Below are positions 21,466-33,362 of a stretch of DNA of 64,000 nt, one piece after another (position 1 is the first letter of the stretch; each line of letters opens with the position of its first letter). The translations under genes and the position numbers were made by a program. The notes beneath the pieces were generated by a model that saw nothing but the letters and a program-made list of their open reading frames with translations, was not told the origin of the DNA and ran no database searches. The stretch comes from Piezodorus guildinii (Eukaryota; Arthropoda; Insecta; Hemiptera; Pentatomidae), in the NCBI GenBank assembly GCA_023052935.1, contig CM041292.1:142193143-142257142 (forward strand). The letters run 5' to 3'.

Positions 21466-24009
21466 TTTTTTTTTTCGTGAGTCTTTTCAGAGTCAGTTTG
21501 AATTTCCACAAATTCCGCTGTTTAATCAACGAAAAATGCTTAATGATTACCTTTATCTTAATATTGGTAAATTATGTTAAAATATCGTTTCCTCAATACG
21601 ATAGGAAGAGGTTTATATGATCGTAAAATACCAAAACATAGAGATTTATTCGCGTCTCCGATAATTAATCAATATTGATCAAGAAAGACAGATGTTATTT
21701 TAGCTTCATAATGAGGAGTATTGACCTCAAAAGGCCGAAAAAAAAGGAGGATAATAATGGTATGAAAAGTTAATAATTATGCAATTATTAATGAAAAGCT
21801 GTTTAATCACTTAATAAACATTATCTGCTTCTATCTCACGAAAGCAAATATAAAATTACTTTTTGGTTACAACTTTATTTTTGAACTTTAGGCACTTTCT
21901 AAAGATTATTTATCTAAATTAAAAAAAAAAGTCAATAAGCTGATTTAAGAAACCTCTGACTTATCACTGAAAATATTTAAAAAATCTAGCATAGTTTGAA
22001 ATGAAGGTTTACTTAATGAGCTTCAGGAGTGTTAAAATTAGATGCATTACGTAAATTTGCCACTGCTATGCATTTAAATCAATGTTTTGTCATAAAAATA
22101 TTATTCATACAGTTCGCAAAAGTATTCGTAGACCAGCGAATGCATCAAAACTGAAAGATAATAAATACTACCAAAGTGTTTCTACTTCAGTATTGGATTT
22201 CGTCAGCTTTACAGGTTGTGTTTAATTCTTTAAATGAGTGATGCATTTTGTATTATCATCTTTCGTATTTCATCACATGGCTCGTTTAAGATCTGTATAT
22301 TAATAAGGTATTATGTATTATGAAGTGAAACATTTGAGTTGATGAAAAACTACCGTACCGTGATATTTTTAATACTAATGTACATATAATTTTTGTAGGA
22401 TGATATGAGTTGAATTTTTCTTGTAAACCAGGATTTATAATTTTCTTTACTTGTGAAAATTCTGAAAATATCAAAATTGGAAACAACTGGTAACGCAATG
22501 TTGCGTGTTATCAAACCTATTAATAAATTTAAGTTCAATGAATCAATAAGCAGTAGTTTTCTGAGTATGCATGTCTGGATAATACTCATGATATAGAAGA
22601 TGGTATCAGACCTGCAATGATTGCTGTTAGGATTTATTACAGTATATATATTAACTATCGATCTATCAATTGATGCAAGACTTATATGGTAGTGTGTGAA
22701 TTTGTTTCCTAAATTTGGTGCTCCAGGCTAACATTTTTCAATTTAAATTATAAAATTTCTCTGTATGTGTTAATATTGGAAAACAAGTTGTGCTCTATGT
22801 GGGTGAGGAGCTCAACAGAGTGACTCAAGCTTGGCAAACGATCATTATCTCTTACATGAAGCAAGGGCTTGTTGTGACTGCTGTATTCTTAGATATATAA
22901 ATCAGTTTAAATAGGAACAAACCCGTAACCCTGTACCATAGCCAGTGTTGCCTACAAATATTTATATATTTAAATCAGAAAGATTGAGGTAATTCACGCC
23001 TTTTCCTTATTGGAGTTGGGAAGGTGTTTCAAATCAATACTCGGCATCTCTCGGAAAGACGAAATTACAGAAATAAAATAAGTCCGTCTCAAAAATAGAT
23101 AACTCCGTGCCCTTAAACTTATTTCTCTTCTCATGTGTTCTGAAAATTTCAAGAGATAATTACTACATTTTTTTTCATCTTGGTTAAAGAAATAGTTTTT
23201 ACGTTTAAACTAAACGTTCAAATATTATAAAAATCTTAAAGATTGAATTCCTGTAAAAAAAATTTATGATGCATTTGAATAGCTCAAATTCGTTTCAATG
23301 TGTTTCTATTTATTGTATTTCCTCATAAAAGAATTAGATAAATAAATAACAATAATTATAAATAATCTATTCCTAATTAAATCTATAAAATTAAGCTTAA
23401 AGTTTCGAGCAGTTTTTCTAAGCATTTGGATATTCTTTGAACGGTTTTAACTATACTTCAGCAACTCTGACAGTTTCAGAGAGTTCTAGTAAAATACAAG
23501 ATTTACTTTCGCGGAGTCTACATTTCCTAGGTTTTCAGTTTATGGATTAAAATATATTGTAAATTAAAGGTTTAATTGTTCGATTTGCAGGTGGAGTACA
23601 TTTTGATATACACCAGATTTTAAGATATAGGCGATAATAAAGAGCCATCTTTATAAGACATGTGTAGCAAGACTTGGGTAGATGGACTTGTGGTTAGCCG
23701 CAGGACTGGACGTGGTCATGGGGTGGGAAAACATCATTATCCTTGATTAACTCACTGAGCATTCTAGTTTTTTGGAAGCGATAGTTTGATTATACTGTTC
23801 GATGAATGTATATATATGTATGTATATACAAGTATATATGAATCTATAAAAAAAAAAAAATAATAAAATAATAATGCAATATTTAAATTGTTCTGTATAA
23901 TGTATACGACTTATTTATGTTTGGGCATTTTTCCTTTTTTTTAGTTTAATCATGAACTGTTTGTTTCTTTAATATGTTTTTACTATTTGTTATTTTTGAA
24001 AAAGAAATG
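21466..24009. other. unassigned AT-rich DNA
   Basis: Nothing recognised. Two overlapping reverse frames of 70-79 codons near 22286-22589 have no domain. 22795-22870 and 23640-23740 are slightly GC-richer and could be remnants of old repeats. Confidence 0.4.
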
Positions 24010-24958
24010 AAAAAAAAAAATTTTGTTCTGGGACTAGGTTCCCTAAGAATAACAGGTTTGTACAGTATATGGAAATATACATGTCTGCCCAACAGACAGA
24101 AGGAACATAATTAATAACTAATTACAATTGTGGGTTAATATATGTGTACATATCATAAACGCATAACACACATATATCCAAAAAAATATATTCAATGATG
24201 AAATAAAATAAAATAATTCTTAGAAAATATTTTGTTGAACTAAAAATAAATTAATAGATAACAGCATTTAAATATAGACAATGAACAAAAATTATTATTC
24301 TTTCAAAGTGTGATGTCAGGAAATAAATGTTACAGTTTCTAAGCGTCTGGGATAGTAAAAGGTATTAGAAAAGTTGGGATTTGAATGAGGAGAGGGAAGC
24401 AGCATGGCGGATATGAGTAGGTAGAGAATTCCAGAAATTAAAGGAACAGACAAGTAATTAACGATCAAAAGTTTTAGTCCTATGGGTAGGAAAATAAAGG
24501 TCGAAATGGCGCGATCTTGTTTCAAGTGAGTGGACTGATGATTTAAATTGTAGGAGACTGTGGATGTATGGAGGGTGTTGGTACTTAATGATTTGGTAAG
24601 GGTAGTGTTCAGATAGGTAAATATTGTATGCGAGAGCACTGAGGACAAATTTTAAAAATATGTTCATGATTCGTTTAAGCCTATCCTCAATTACAGTCAC
24701 TAATAGAGAGGCCACCATATTTTAAGCAGCAATAGTCAAAGTGGTGGACAATAAGTGCGGATACTAGGAGATTACGCATGGATAGTGGAAGAAGATGGCG
24801 GGAGCGATGGAAATATTTGAGGGATACTTATTGTTCTTCGGGAATTTGGGCAATATGGGGTTTCCAGGAAAGAGTTTGGTCAATGGTAATACCTAGGACA
24901 GAGGAAGTGAAGGTGATTGGGTGATCGTTTAAGGTGAGACTCGGAAATGTTTAAAAAT
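24010..24958 (-). pseudogene. LINE reverse-transcriptase C-terminal half plus 3' UTR, decayed
   Basis: Minus-strand conceptual reading, with frame changes, gives the RT thumb region LGITI...SWKPHI equivalent near 24870-24900. It then gives LIVHHFDYC near 24750, the segment LKRIMNIFLKFVLSALAYNI and, near 24400-24440, WNSLPTHIRHAASLSSFKSQ, a conserved C-terminal motif of non-LTR elements. The 3' UTR includes TTATTCTTAGGGAACCTAGT and CAGAACAAAAT. Several stops and frameshifts make it inactive. The order and 3' end match the 2.2-kb copy. The catalytic palm (YADD) lies upstream of the preserved part and is missing. Confidence 0.78.
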
Positions 24959-25925
24959 TAAATGAAATGATTATTTCAATTAACTAAATCATCCAATTAA
25001 ATAGTTATTAAAGGTAATTTTAGCCTACTTCATTTTTTTTATATCTCGTACTTAATTATACAAACAATAAATCATTAAACACATTTTATTTGTTTTATTA
25101 AATAATTATGATGTTAATATTCGTCTGGTGGATTAGGAATCCAGTTTAAGTATATCTCAATTAAAATAAATAGAAAAATGGAAGAAAAGACATGTATTTA
25201 TAACCTAATAAATAAAATTATTATGATATGGTACATCATGTAAGTTTATGTTCATTTAAGTAAAGGTTGATTACAAAGTAAATAATCTAATTAAAAATCG
25301 GTTACATGTGATTCCTGTGAGATTCCATTCAAGTACTTGAGATATGGGCCACTGTAACCCTAGAACATGGGCCAGGAGTGTAATAAACAAGAGTGTAAAC
25401 CTTATTCGAACTCGATAAAAGCTCCAATCCCCAATTTTAACAAGTGAAATACGGCTTACTTGTTCCACTGAAAAGGCGATATTTTTTATGTAAACGACCA
25501 CCTGCTGCTGAGGTATCTCGTTCAGTCCACCCCTATTTAAATAAATAGTAGATTCCGATGTTAAGTGCAGGAGCGGTGTTTTAAATTTTCAAAAATCGTT
25601 GGGTCAGACCCTGCATACTGAGATAAGCCCATACCCCTAAACTAAGTTTCACTTAAGTTACGCTCAATTTTCTATTTGTTTCAATCTTCTCACATCAATT
25701 CAAACTATATCATTCATGTAAATTATACCCTCCACGAATATGATTTATAGGATTCTGTTCCAATTAATAAATTTATAAACTGGTAATCTATACCGAATAT
25801 TATTTTGCCAGTAGATACAATTTTGTTGAAGTGGAAATATAAATTAAGATAAAAATGGAGTATAAAGAAAGTCAAATAAAACATACCTGGCCCTTTGTAC
25901 TAAATCATTCGGTAGACTTATTTTT

Positions 25926-25927
<2 letters not shown>
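24959..25927. other. unassigned AT-rich DNA
   Basis: A reverse frame of 76 codons at 25271-25501 has no recognised domain. A palindromic CTATTTAAATAAATAG at about 25533-25548 stands out within a GC-richer patch (25500-25640). Confidence 0.4.

Positions 25928-25981
<54 letters not shown>
25928..25981. repeat. (TA)n microsatellite
   Basis: About 54 bases of TA repeat directly before the LINE fragment. Confidence 0.95.
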
Positions 25982-25985
<4 letters not shown>

Positions 25986-26007
25986 GCTTACATCTGACTG
26001 GAGAGGG

Positions 26008-26285
26008 CGAAATTATAGACAGAGGAAGGATTTAAAGGATAATAGGGAGGGAGCATGACGGATGTTTGACGGGAGAGTATTCCATGAGGCAGTGGATCGG
26101 GCTAAAAAGGAGCAATCATATTTTTGGGTTCTATGGAAAGGAGTGGAGAGGTCGGAGAGACGGGATTTTGTTCCTGGTGATAGGTTAAGCATTTTAATAC
26201 CAGGAGGCTGTAGACATAAAATGGATGGTGGGAGTTTATGATTTGATAGATAAATGATCCAAGGAAATATTTTCTTCGAAGGATG

Positions 26286-26288
<3 letters not shown>
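26008..26288 (-). pseudogene. LINE C-terminal coding fragment with an uninterrupted frame
   Basis: The minus strand is open for about 90 codons from near 26283 to a stop near 26010. It contains the segments FPWIIYLSNHKLPPSILCLQ, RLSDLSTPFHRTQKYDCSFL and ASWNTLPSNIRHAPSLLSFK, ending FLCL and stop. The layout is that of the last part of a non-LTR reverse transcriptase. It has no upstream palm domain and no start, so it is a fragment. It lies between two long (TA)n arrays. It is less decayed than the 24-kb copy, suggesting a younger or different subfamily. Confidence 0.72.

Positions 26289-26289
<1 letters not shown>

Positions 26290-26351
<62 letters not shown>
26290..26351. repeat. (TA)n microsatellite
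   Basis: About 60 bases of AT repeat directly after the LINE fragment. Confidence 0.95.
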
Positions 26352-26352
<1 letters not shown>

Positions 26353-29300
26353 TCGTATATGTATAATTTATTCCGTTATATTATTTAGAGAAATGATAAA
26401 TTGAAAATCTACTTGTGCATTTTTTTAGATCGTATTTTATTTTAAAACAGCCATTTTTATATTAGTGACAATAATATGAAAAAATGATAAATTGATAATT
26501 CAGGAACCTTGCAAGATTTCTTATATGGATTTAACAACGTATGCAAACGGTGATTGATTTAATATATTTTTTGATACATTGACTCGCCAAATATACTTGG
26601 TTGAGCTTTTGAAGATAAAAATCTACCGACCTATTTTAAAATTTATTTAGTGTGGGAGATATAAAGCCACTGAATTTTTGAGCCTTTCATTAATATAAAA
26701 GGACTTTTTTTTTTTTTGTTGCTTAGAGAGTTATAGGGTCGTGCCACTAAACAGCTCTGTCGGCTCCAGTGTTCACATTCCTTAAAAGTTTGGGACGTTT
26801 GGCGGAAGATAAATTTTGAAAACCTTTTGGGTTTTCTAACTATTCTGAGTTTAAAATTCGCTTCTTCTACGTCCTTAGTTGTTCTACTTTATACTATATC
26901 GGTTTATAATAGTAGTATGCGTCTGACTTTCCATCTTAAATCTTGGTTGATCTTCTAATCACGGATTAGTAAACGAAATCCATTAGGACTTAATTAATGT
27001 TTAATATTTAGATAGTCTTCTGGTTTTTTCTACCATTTGGACTTGTTTAGAAGATCTAATGATATGTTTTAATAATATCTCTAAGATTATTAGAGTGGTC
27101 TAGTTTCTTTTAATGCTCTATTTAAATAAAAAATCAAGTAAATTTTTTACAGTTCATATACTTAAAATGCAACATCGCCTTGCATGAGAAGTGATTCTAG
27201 CGTATCGCTTACTTAAAATTCATAAAGATGATTTTAATTAATACAATAAATGAAAAGAAAAAAATATATATAACTTAATGAAATTGTTTCAACTTGGTAA
27301 ACGTCCATGTGTAAAAACAGATTATCTTATATTTCTAACAGTGAATTATGAATCGTAATAGAATATAATGACTACTGAAGTTACATTAACTAAGTTACGA
27401 TTGATCGTAAATACTATATTAATGATTGAATTACGATATTTTATTTATTTCACATTTAAAATGAATTAATATGTCATTTAATTTCAATCTAGTAATATAA
27501 CATAGTAGTAGATTGCTTCTACTCCCATATACATTAGACTGTAAAGAAGTTAAATTATCTAATAACGTATTTACTACCTATCTAGAGTGTTAACGGGTAC
27601 AAAAATGTTTCTTCAAATGTTTACTCAAAATAAACTGGAATGAATACTGAAATTAAGAGGTACAGAAGAAAGTCTTTTCATAATTAGACGATTACTTACT
27701 TTTATTGAGTTTTCCAGAAATATTGAATTAACAAAGTTTACGTTTAAGTATATTTTACATCTCTGTACTCTAATTGTGAGTTGGCCTTTTTATGATGGTT
27801 TATTTTAATTCAATTATGTATTTTTTAAGATTATAATTTATTCGCCATATTCTTCTATTGTATAAATTGATTACATAAATCACTCTTTTCCTGAAGGATC
27901 AGATCTAATACTGCTGATCGTCCTCTCACTTCAAATTTAGAGGGTTTAGAGAATTCTAAAGTAGGGTCGATATTGATCCAAATAATCGATTTATGTGAAA
28001 CGATTCCTAGTTGAAACATACCATAAATAGGATAGACAAGGGTAGCATGGGATTTATTATCGGGAGATAATCTCGATCGTGCGATGTTCCTCTCTTAGTA
28101 CTTTCATAGTCTCATTAGCATATTCCATATCGTTAAGTAGTTATCTTTTACTCATGAGCTGAGGAATCCCTTTTACTTTATATTTGTGCTTTTATGGCAG
28201 TTGTTATGGATTTGTATGCCTTTTTTACTTTTACTGTTGTTTTGTATTTATACATCTCTGCATTCTGAATACCATCTATAAAAGGCATTGTCGTTAGCAA
28301 ATATTGTTATAACCACTAGCTTCCGCTCGCGTTCATGAATTTGAAGAATTTTAATAGATGATGAGCGGTTAGGTCTGGACAATTTCAAATGGATTGACCC
28401 ATATTTACCTTGTTTCGTTCAGAAAGCATTAAGTTGGCTGTTAGTTCTATTATTGACATAATGAATTTAATTGTAGTTTTAAATTACTTTCTTCCAGGGA
28501 TAAATTTATAAGTATGCTAGCATATTCAGCAAACCAATACGTCTAGAAAGTTTTGTTTAATAATAAATCAATTATTATTCATGCAGTTAGAGACGATTGA
28601 GCTCTGTTTTTTTATTAATATCAACGTCTTAAAAAAAAAATGTTTAAAAGAAGCATCTCGGATTTTTTCATTATATTTGTTCTATTAGAATTAGCTCAGA
28701 ACTCAAATCATATGGGCACTAACCACGCGAGTTTCAAATGGCTAGTGGGTCTTGCCTCTTGATAAAGTGAATATAGAATCTATCCATCTTTCACATTTTG
28801 TGATGATAATTGTATAAACTGTAATATTGATTTTACCTTCGACAGGAATTAGGCTACTGGATTATAGACCAGAGGCACGAAACTAATGCCCTTTATGTCT
28901 AAAACGAAAGTGAAAATTTATATTTTCGAGATTAAATATTGATATTAGTTCCTGGGCAACTTAAAGCTTCGCTACTTCCTGTGGTCAGGAAACAATACTG
29001 TCGTAAATTGGAAAACGATATTAAAACCAATTGATGCTCAAGCTTGTCATCGCCTATGCTAATATCACAGATCTATTTTTTTTTTTTTTATATACCTTGT
29101 ATGGTCCAGAAAAAACAATTGATATCGTAAAAAAACAAAACAAAAAATGTTCTACTGTAGTAACAGATCGATTGAACGAGACAAAAACTACTTTGTTTGA
29201 TAAGCACTTTAAAAACACTACTTCTGATACTTTTGATGTGTTCCTCTTGTTTAAAAAAGGTCTCTCCTGATAAATATTTTGACATACTTAAAACTCTTAA

Positions 29301-30958
29301 AAATTAGTATCGGTTGATTCCCAAACCAATTGAACCCAGACCCGACTAACTTCATTTTCAGGAATGTAAGATCTACATCAATCGGATCGATCGGAAATCG
29401 GTCACGATTGGCGAGGGATTTAAAAATAAAAAGTAAACTATAACTAAATTATGCATTGTAAAATTACACGGCCATAAAGTTGCCGATTCAGCGAAGTCTT
29501 AAAATTATGGATCCCCAAGGGCATGAAATTATGGTAATTCGCGGGCAGTAGGGCCAGGACCCAAAAAGATGTTATCTCAGCGCTTGGGATGGTTTCTACA
29601 CGACAATTAAACCAGTGAGGCACCGATTAGCTTTCGTTTCACCTAATTATAAGCTCTCAATGTCTAATTAATATTGACATCTTAAACGTATCTTTTAACT
29701 ACGATAAGAGTTTTATTATTAATTTATAATTGGTTATTAGGGAGCGATACTAAGATAATAAAAGAAGATGAAATATTATTTTGCTCATTTCTCCTCCCTC
29801 TCCCTCCCCCCCAAAAAAAAAAAAAAATTATTTTATATTCCCATATAATAGAATTTTTTTACTTTGTTGTAAAAATCTAAAATGATAAGTTTTTTTTTTT
29901 AATATCTATATCCATACCTGTCAGAACCCATCTGACAGTCACCAATGTGCTGTAAGTTTTCTTGTATATTTCCATTTGAAATTTAATAATAATTCTTCAA
30001 AATTATAGGCAATGGCTTTTCATTTGAGCTAAGTGGTATCAATCAGTAGTCTTCGAAATATTTCAGACTGTTATCAGCAATACGAGGTCTTTAATTTGTA
30101 AGCTTATGGATTTACACAATCGGAAAAATTGGAAAAAAAAAATAAGATTAACTTTTCCTAATCTATTTAATAACAGCAACTTTTTATGCATAAACAGAAA
30201 CTGTATAAGTGAATTGTTTAAGGGTACCGACGATAACTCTTTTCTTTTATTTAAAATCACCCTTTTCGAAAAGTAAAGACAAGGTTTGATTTGATTATTT
30301 CTTATCATATCAATGATATAAGTTAATATATGATATTATGGTACTGACTGAGCTGTGTTTTTGGTATATCAATTATAGGAATGACAGTTATCTTATTACA
30401 ATTTCTGGTAGGCAAGTCTCTTGCCTGCCTAATCGAAGACAATTGTGATAAATTAAAATTTGCTCGATACATGTATCTGGCTATGGAATCTATTTTATAT
30501 TAAACTTAATCTGTATATTTGACAGGTTTTTGTAACATGATTTTTGTAATCTTATTATGTTATTAATTAACATCTTACTTTTGACCCTTGCAGTTTATAA
30601 ATAAGTTTTTATGCGGAAGATATAAAAATAGATGAAACCCTAACCCATCCGTTTTGTTTTATAAAAGTATAATATTAATTTCTTATAATTTATAATAGAG
30701 TCGGTGATTGAACTAAGGATAATTTTTTTGTTTACTTTTTTCAGTAATCAACCTTTGTAATCGACCAAAAAAAAAAAAAAAAAAATAGCCCTCCTCGAAA
30801 TTTGAGGTCTCACGTTTAAAGGTACATACAATTCGAATATCGAATAAAGAAAAAATCTTTACTGTAATATATAATAAAATACACAGAAACATAAATAATG
30901 CTGTACCAAAGTAGACTAGTCTCCAAAGTAATCACATAATAATATAAACATAGGATAT
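26352..30958. other. repeat-poor AT-rich desert
   Basis: About 4.6 kb without recognised element or credible gene. Slightly GC-richer patches occur at 28320-28440 and 29455-29640. Short frames near 29031-29285 and 30063-30308 are Phe/Lys-rich low-complexity products. Confidence 0.45.
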
Positions 30959-31236
30959 GGGGGTCACCATAGCGTAGTTGCTAGCATAACAGCTTTCTAT
31001 GCTAAAGGTCGCGTGTTCAAACCTGCGGGTGGCCCTTGGATTTTTTAATGGGAGTATCCTTAGTTATGCCGTCCTTTAAAGGGGACGTTAAAAGGTGGTC
31101 CCTAGCCTGTGCGATGTCAGGTACTCGTTAAAGATCCCTATTCTAAGAAAACCTGCATAGGCAAAATTTAGGACTCCCACTGTAGCATCGTTCGATTAGC
31201 CATAGTAGCATAAGTGCGTCTAAACGAATAAACAAC
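30959..31236 (+). mobile_element. tRNA-derived SINE, family C, full length
   Basis: The head has GGGTCACCATAGCGTAGTTG (A box) and GTGTTCAAACCTGC (B box). The body contains GCCGTCCTTTAAAGGGGACG, AAAAGGTGGTCCCTAGCCTG, CAGGTACTCGTTAAAGATCC and AGGACTCCCACTGTAGCATC, then the tail AAACGAATAAACAACAAAC. The 36.2-kb copy shares every block, and an older copy is at 35.4 kb. A reverse open frame across part of it is a shadow. Confidence 0.85.
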
Positions 31237-31640
31237 AAACATAAAAAACAAAAATAATATAAAAAACTTCCACAATTTGAAAATAAAAAATGCATATATG
31301 ATAGATGAAAATTAAATTCCTTACAAAACAGAAATAGCTGAGATAGTGTAGCTAGTTCGTCTATCTTAGCTCTTTGATTAATTATATACACAACTATATA
31401 AATTACTGTACAATAATAGTCGTTTGGAAATCATTCTGTAATCATTTATAGCGTTTGATTTGTGTTTGTACCTGTTAGGGTGACATTTTTTAGGGTTGTT
31501 CGTTTTGTCACATATATTAGTAGAATAAAAATCCACATTAAACTATAAGTTGTGTTTCTTTGGCATCTGTAAATAACCTCTCCACAAGCTGACAACAAAC
31601 AAGGACTAATGCACCGACACTAGATAACACTGCACGCCCG
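31237..31640. other. AT-rich DNA, nothing recognised
   Basis: No repeat or motif cluster was seen before the candidate promoter. Confidence 0.45.
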
Positions 31641-31656
31641 CGTAACTCAGCTGATG

Positions 31657-31664
31657 TATAAAAG
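31657..31664 (+). promoter_or_regulatory. candidate TATA box with downstream first exon
   Basis: TATAAAAG sits in a GC-richer block (31600-31860). Transcription starting about 30 bases downstream would begin near 31687. A plausible splice donor A|GTAAGC lies at 31807, giving a first exon of about 120 bases without a clear ATG frame. A pyrimidine-rich TTCTTGTCTGCAG near 31856 is a possible acceptor. The block matches no repeat in the window. It may be a promoter of a host gene extending right, or simply a chance TATA in an old element. Confidence 0.3.
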
Positions 31665-31996
31665 GGAGCAGTAAGGTATACCTGTTGTCGGATCGTAAAT
31701 CCAAACAGAAAAAGGAAAAGCTGGCTGAGGAACAGGCTTTAGTTCCAAACCACGGCCCCTCCTGTGGGCGATAGAACCCATACACTACCCACATTCACTG
31801 CATTCAGTAAGCACCTCCAGTTTGCCCTTTTCCCGTCTTGAGTATTCTTGTCTGCAGCTCAGGTGTTTTAAATAAGGCTATTCTTGAGGCATTTAAAAAA
31901 ACAAAAAGGCACGAACTTCTCTCCGCAAAGTACGATATTTGATTCACTTTAAAGATGGTTCTCTTCCGTCTTAAAACAAAACAACTAAATAATATA

Positions 31997-32906
31997 TTGG
32001 GCTGATGCGAAATTAATGCAGGTTTCCTCTATTGCAATATCTTAGTTCCAATTGTGTAAACAAAGCTAATCCTAACATTGATCATTATTATACCAAAACA
32101 AACCTTATCTAATACCCTCTCTTTCACCATAAATTTGTTTAGTAAAATCGTTTTGTTCAGTGTGTTCAAAGGTCTTGAATCGAAAATGTCAAAGTGCGAT
32201 TTTCGTCAAATTTATTTTTACGAATTTAAATTAGGGCGCAGCGCTGCGCAAACGGCTCGTAATATTAATGAAGTGTGGGGTCAGGGGGCTATTAATGAGT
32301 GCACGGTGCAGCGTTGGTTCCAGAAGTTTCGCAGAGGAGATTTCGACCTCGAAGACAAGGAAGGTCGGGGCCGTCATCTTGCTCTGGACAACGACCAGCT
32401 GAGGTCAAAAGTGGAAGAAGACCCAACCAAAACCACACGTGAAATGGCGACGGAACTTGGTGTGAACCAATCCACAGTTGTACGCCACTTGGAAGCAATT
32501 GGTAAGGTAAAAACGTTGGCCAAGTGGGTGCCAGTAGTAACGCCAGACCACACGTTGCACAACCAACGCTTCGACGACTGCACGAGTTGGGCTACGAAGT
32601 TCTCCAACATCCGCCTTATTCACCTGACCTCTCTCCTACAGACTTCCACTTTTTCAGGCATCTGGACAACTTTTTGAGGGAGAAAAATTTTTAAAACCAG
32701 GACGACATTGAAAATTCTTTTCGTGATTTCATTGAGTCCAGGGATTCGGATTTTTTTTCTGGTGGAATAAGAAAGCTTGTTGAACGTTGGCAAAAGTGCA
32801 TTGATTCAGATGGAAATTATTTTGATTAAATATATATGGTTAAAGTAAAGATATGGTGTATTTACAATACCTACTAAAAACCTGCATTAATTTTGCATCA
32901 ACCCAA
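31997..32906 (+). mobile_element. mariner element, internally deleted, with intact terminal repeats
   Basis: The ends are 29-bp inverted repeats (31997-32025 and 32878-32906) matching at 27 positions and starting TTGGGCTGATGC / TTGGGTTGATGC. A TA dinucleotide flanks both sides (31995-31996, 32907-32908), the standard mariner target duplication. The 910-bp length is short of the usual roughly 1.3 kb because of a central deletion. Good ends mean it could in principle be moved by a transposase supplied elsewhere. Confidence 0.92.
32186..32829 (+). pseudogene. mariner transposase pseudogene (central deletion, frameshift, stop)
   Basis: The start is the ATG at 32186 (MSKCDFR), in line with the family start. 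The frame also extends in-phase upstream to an ATG at 32078 without homology. Residues 1-115 form the N-terminal paired helix-turn-helix DNA-binding region: NINEVWGQGAINECTVQRWF, then TREMATELGVNQSTVVRHL and GKVKTLAKWVP. After KWVP (ending at 32533) the catalytic core is deleted. Sequence resumes in another frame at ARPHVAQPTL near 32542, continues through YSPDLSPTDFHFF (third catalytic Asp kept), and ends WQKCIDSDGNYFD with TAA at 32827-32829. A stop follows FLREKNF. The first two catalytic Asp residues are gone, so it is inactive. Confidence 0.93.
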
Positions 32907-32916
32907 TACATGTGTG

Positions 32917-32917
<1 letters not shown>

Positions 32918-32978
<61 letters not shown>
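32918..32978. repeat. (TA)n microsatellite
   Basis: About 60 bases of TA repeat starting 11 bases after the mariner right end. Confidence 0.96.
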
Positions 32979-32981
<3 letters not shown>

Positions 32982-33082
32982 TTTAGATATTTCAGGAATG
33001 GTGGCTAAGTCTTATATGCAATATATGTCAATTTTATTAAACAATTCATTAAAAAAATTGTCAAATTTTGTTATAGAAAGTG

Positions 33083-33362
33083 GTCTTGGGCTCAGTACAT
33101 ATAGAGAGATTCATACTGTTTCATAAGCCAAAAGCCGTGCAATGAGGTGATTAGGCCTTGATCACGCTCAGCTGTCAGGTTTTTCCCCAATATACCTCAT
33201 TAAAGAGGATTCGTCTGTCCCTGGAGAATCTTCCATACCCTAGGATCGCCCCTCCCCCAGCTAAATTAACAGAACAAATAATATTCTGCCACACCTGGAT
33301 TCGAACCCAGGACCCAAAGAACAGTAGACTAGTGCTCTATCCACTAGACCAAGCCGCTTCCA
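33083..33362 (-). mobile_element. tRNA-derived SINE, family A, reverse copy
   Basis: The reverse complement starts GAAGCGGCTTGGTCTAGTGG, has a perfect B box (GGGTTCGAATCC), and runs through all family A blocks to the TGAGCCCAAGACC end. The terminal GGTTGTAG part is missing. A forward open frame (33158-33388) over it is fortuitous. Confidence 0.87.

Noticed and set aside
32292..32623. Three reverse-strand open frames of 68-78 codons
   Set aside because: Antisense shadows of the mariner transposase DNA-binding region.
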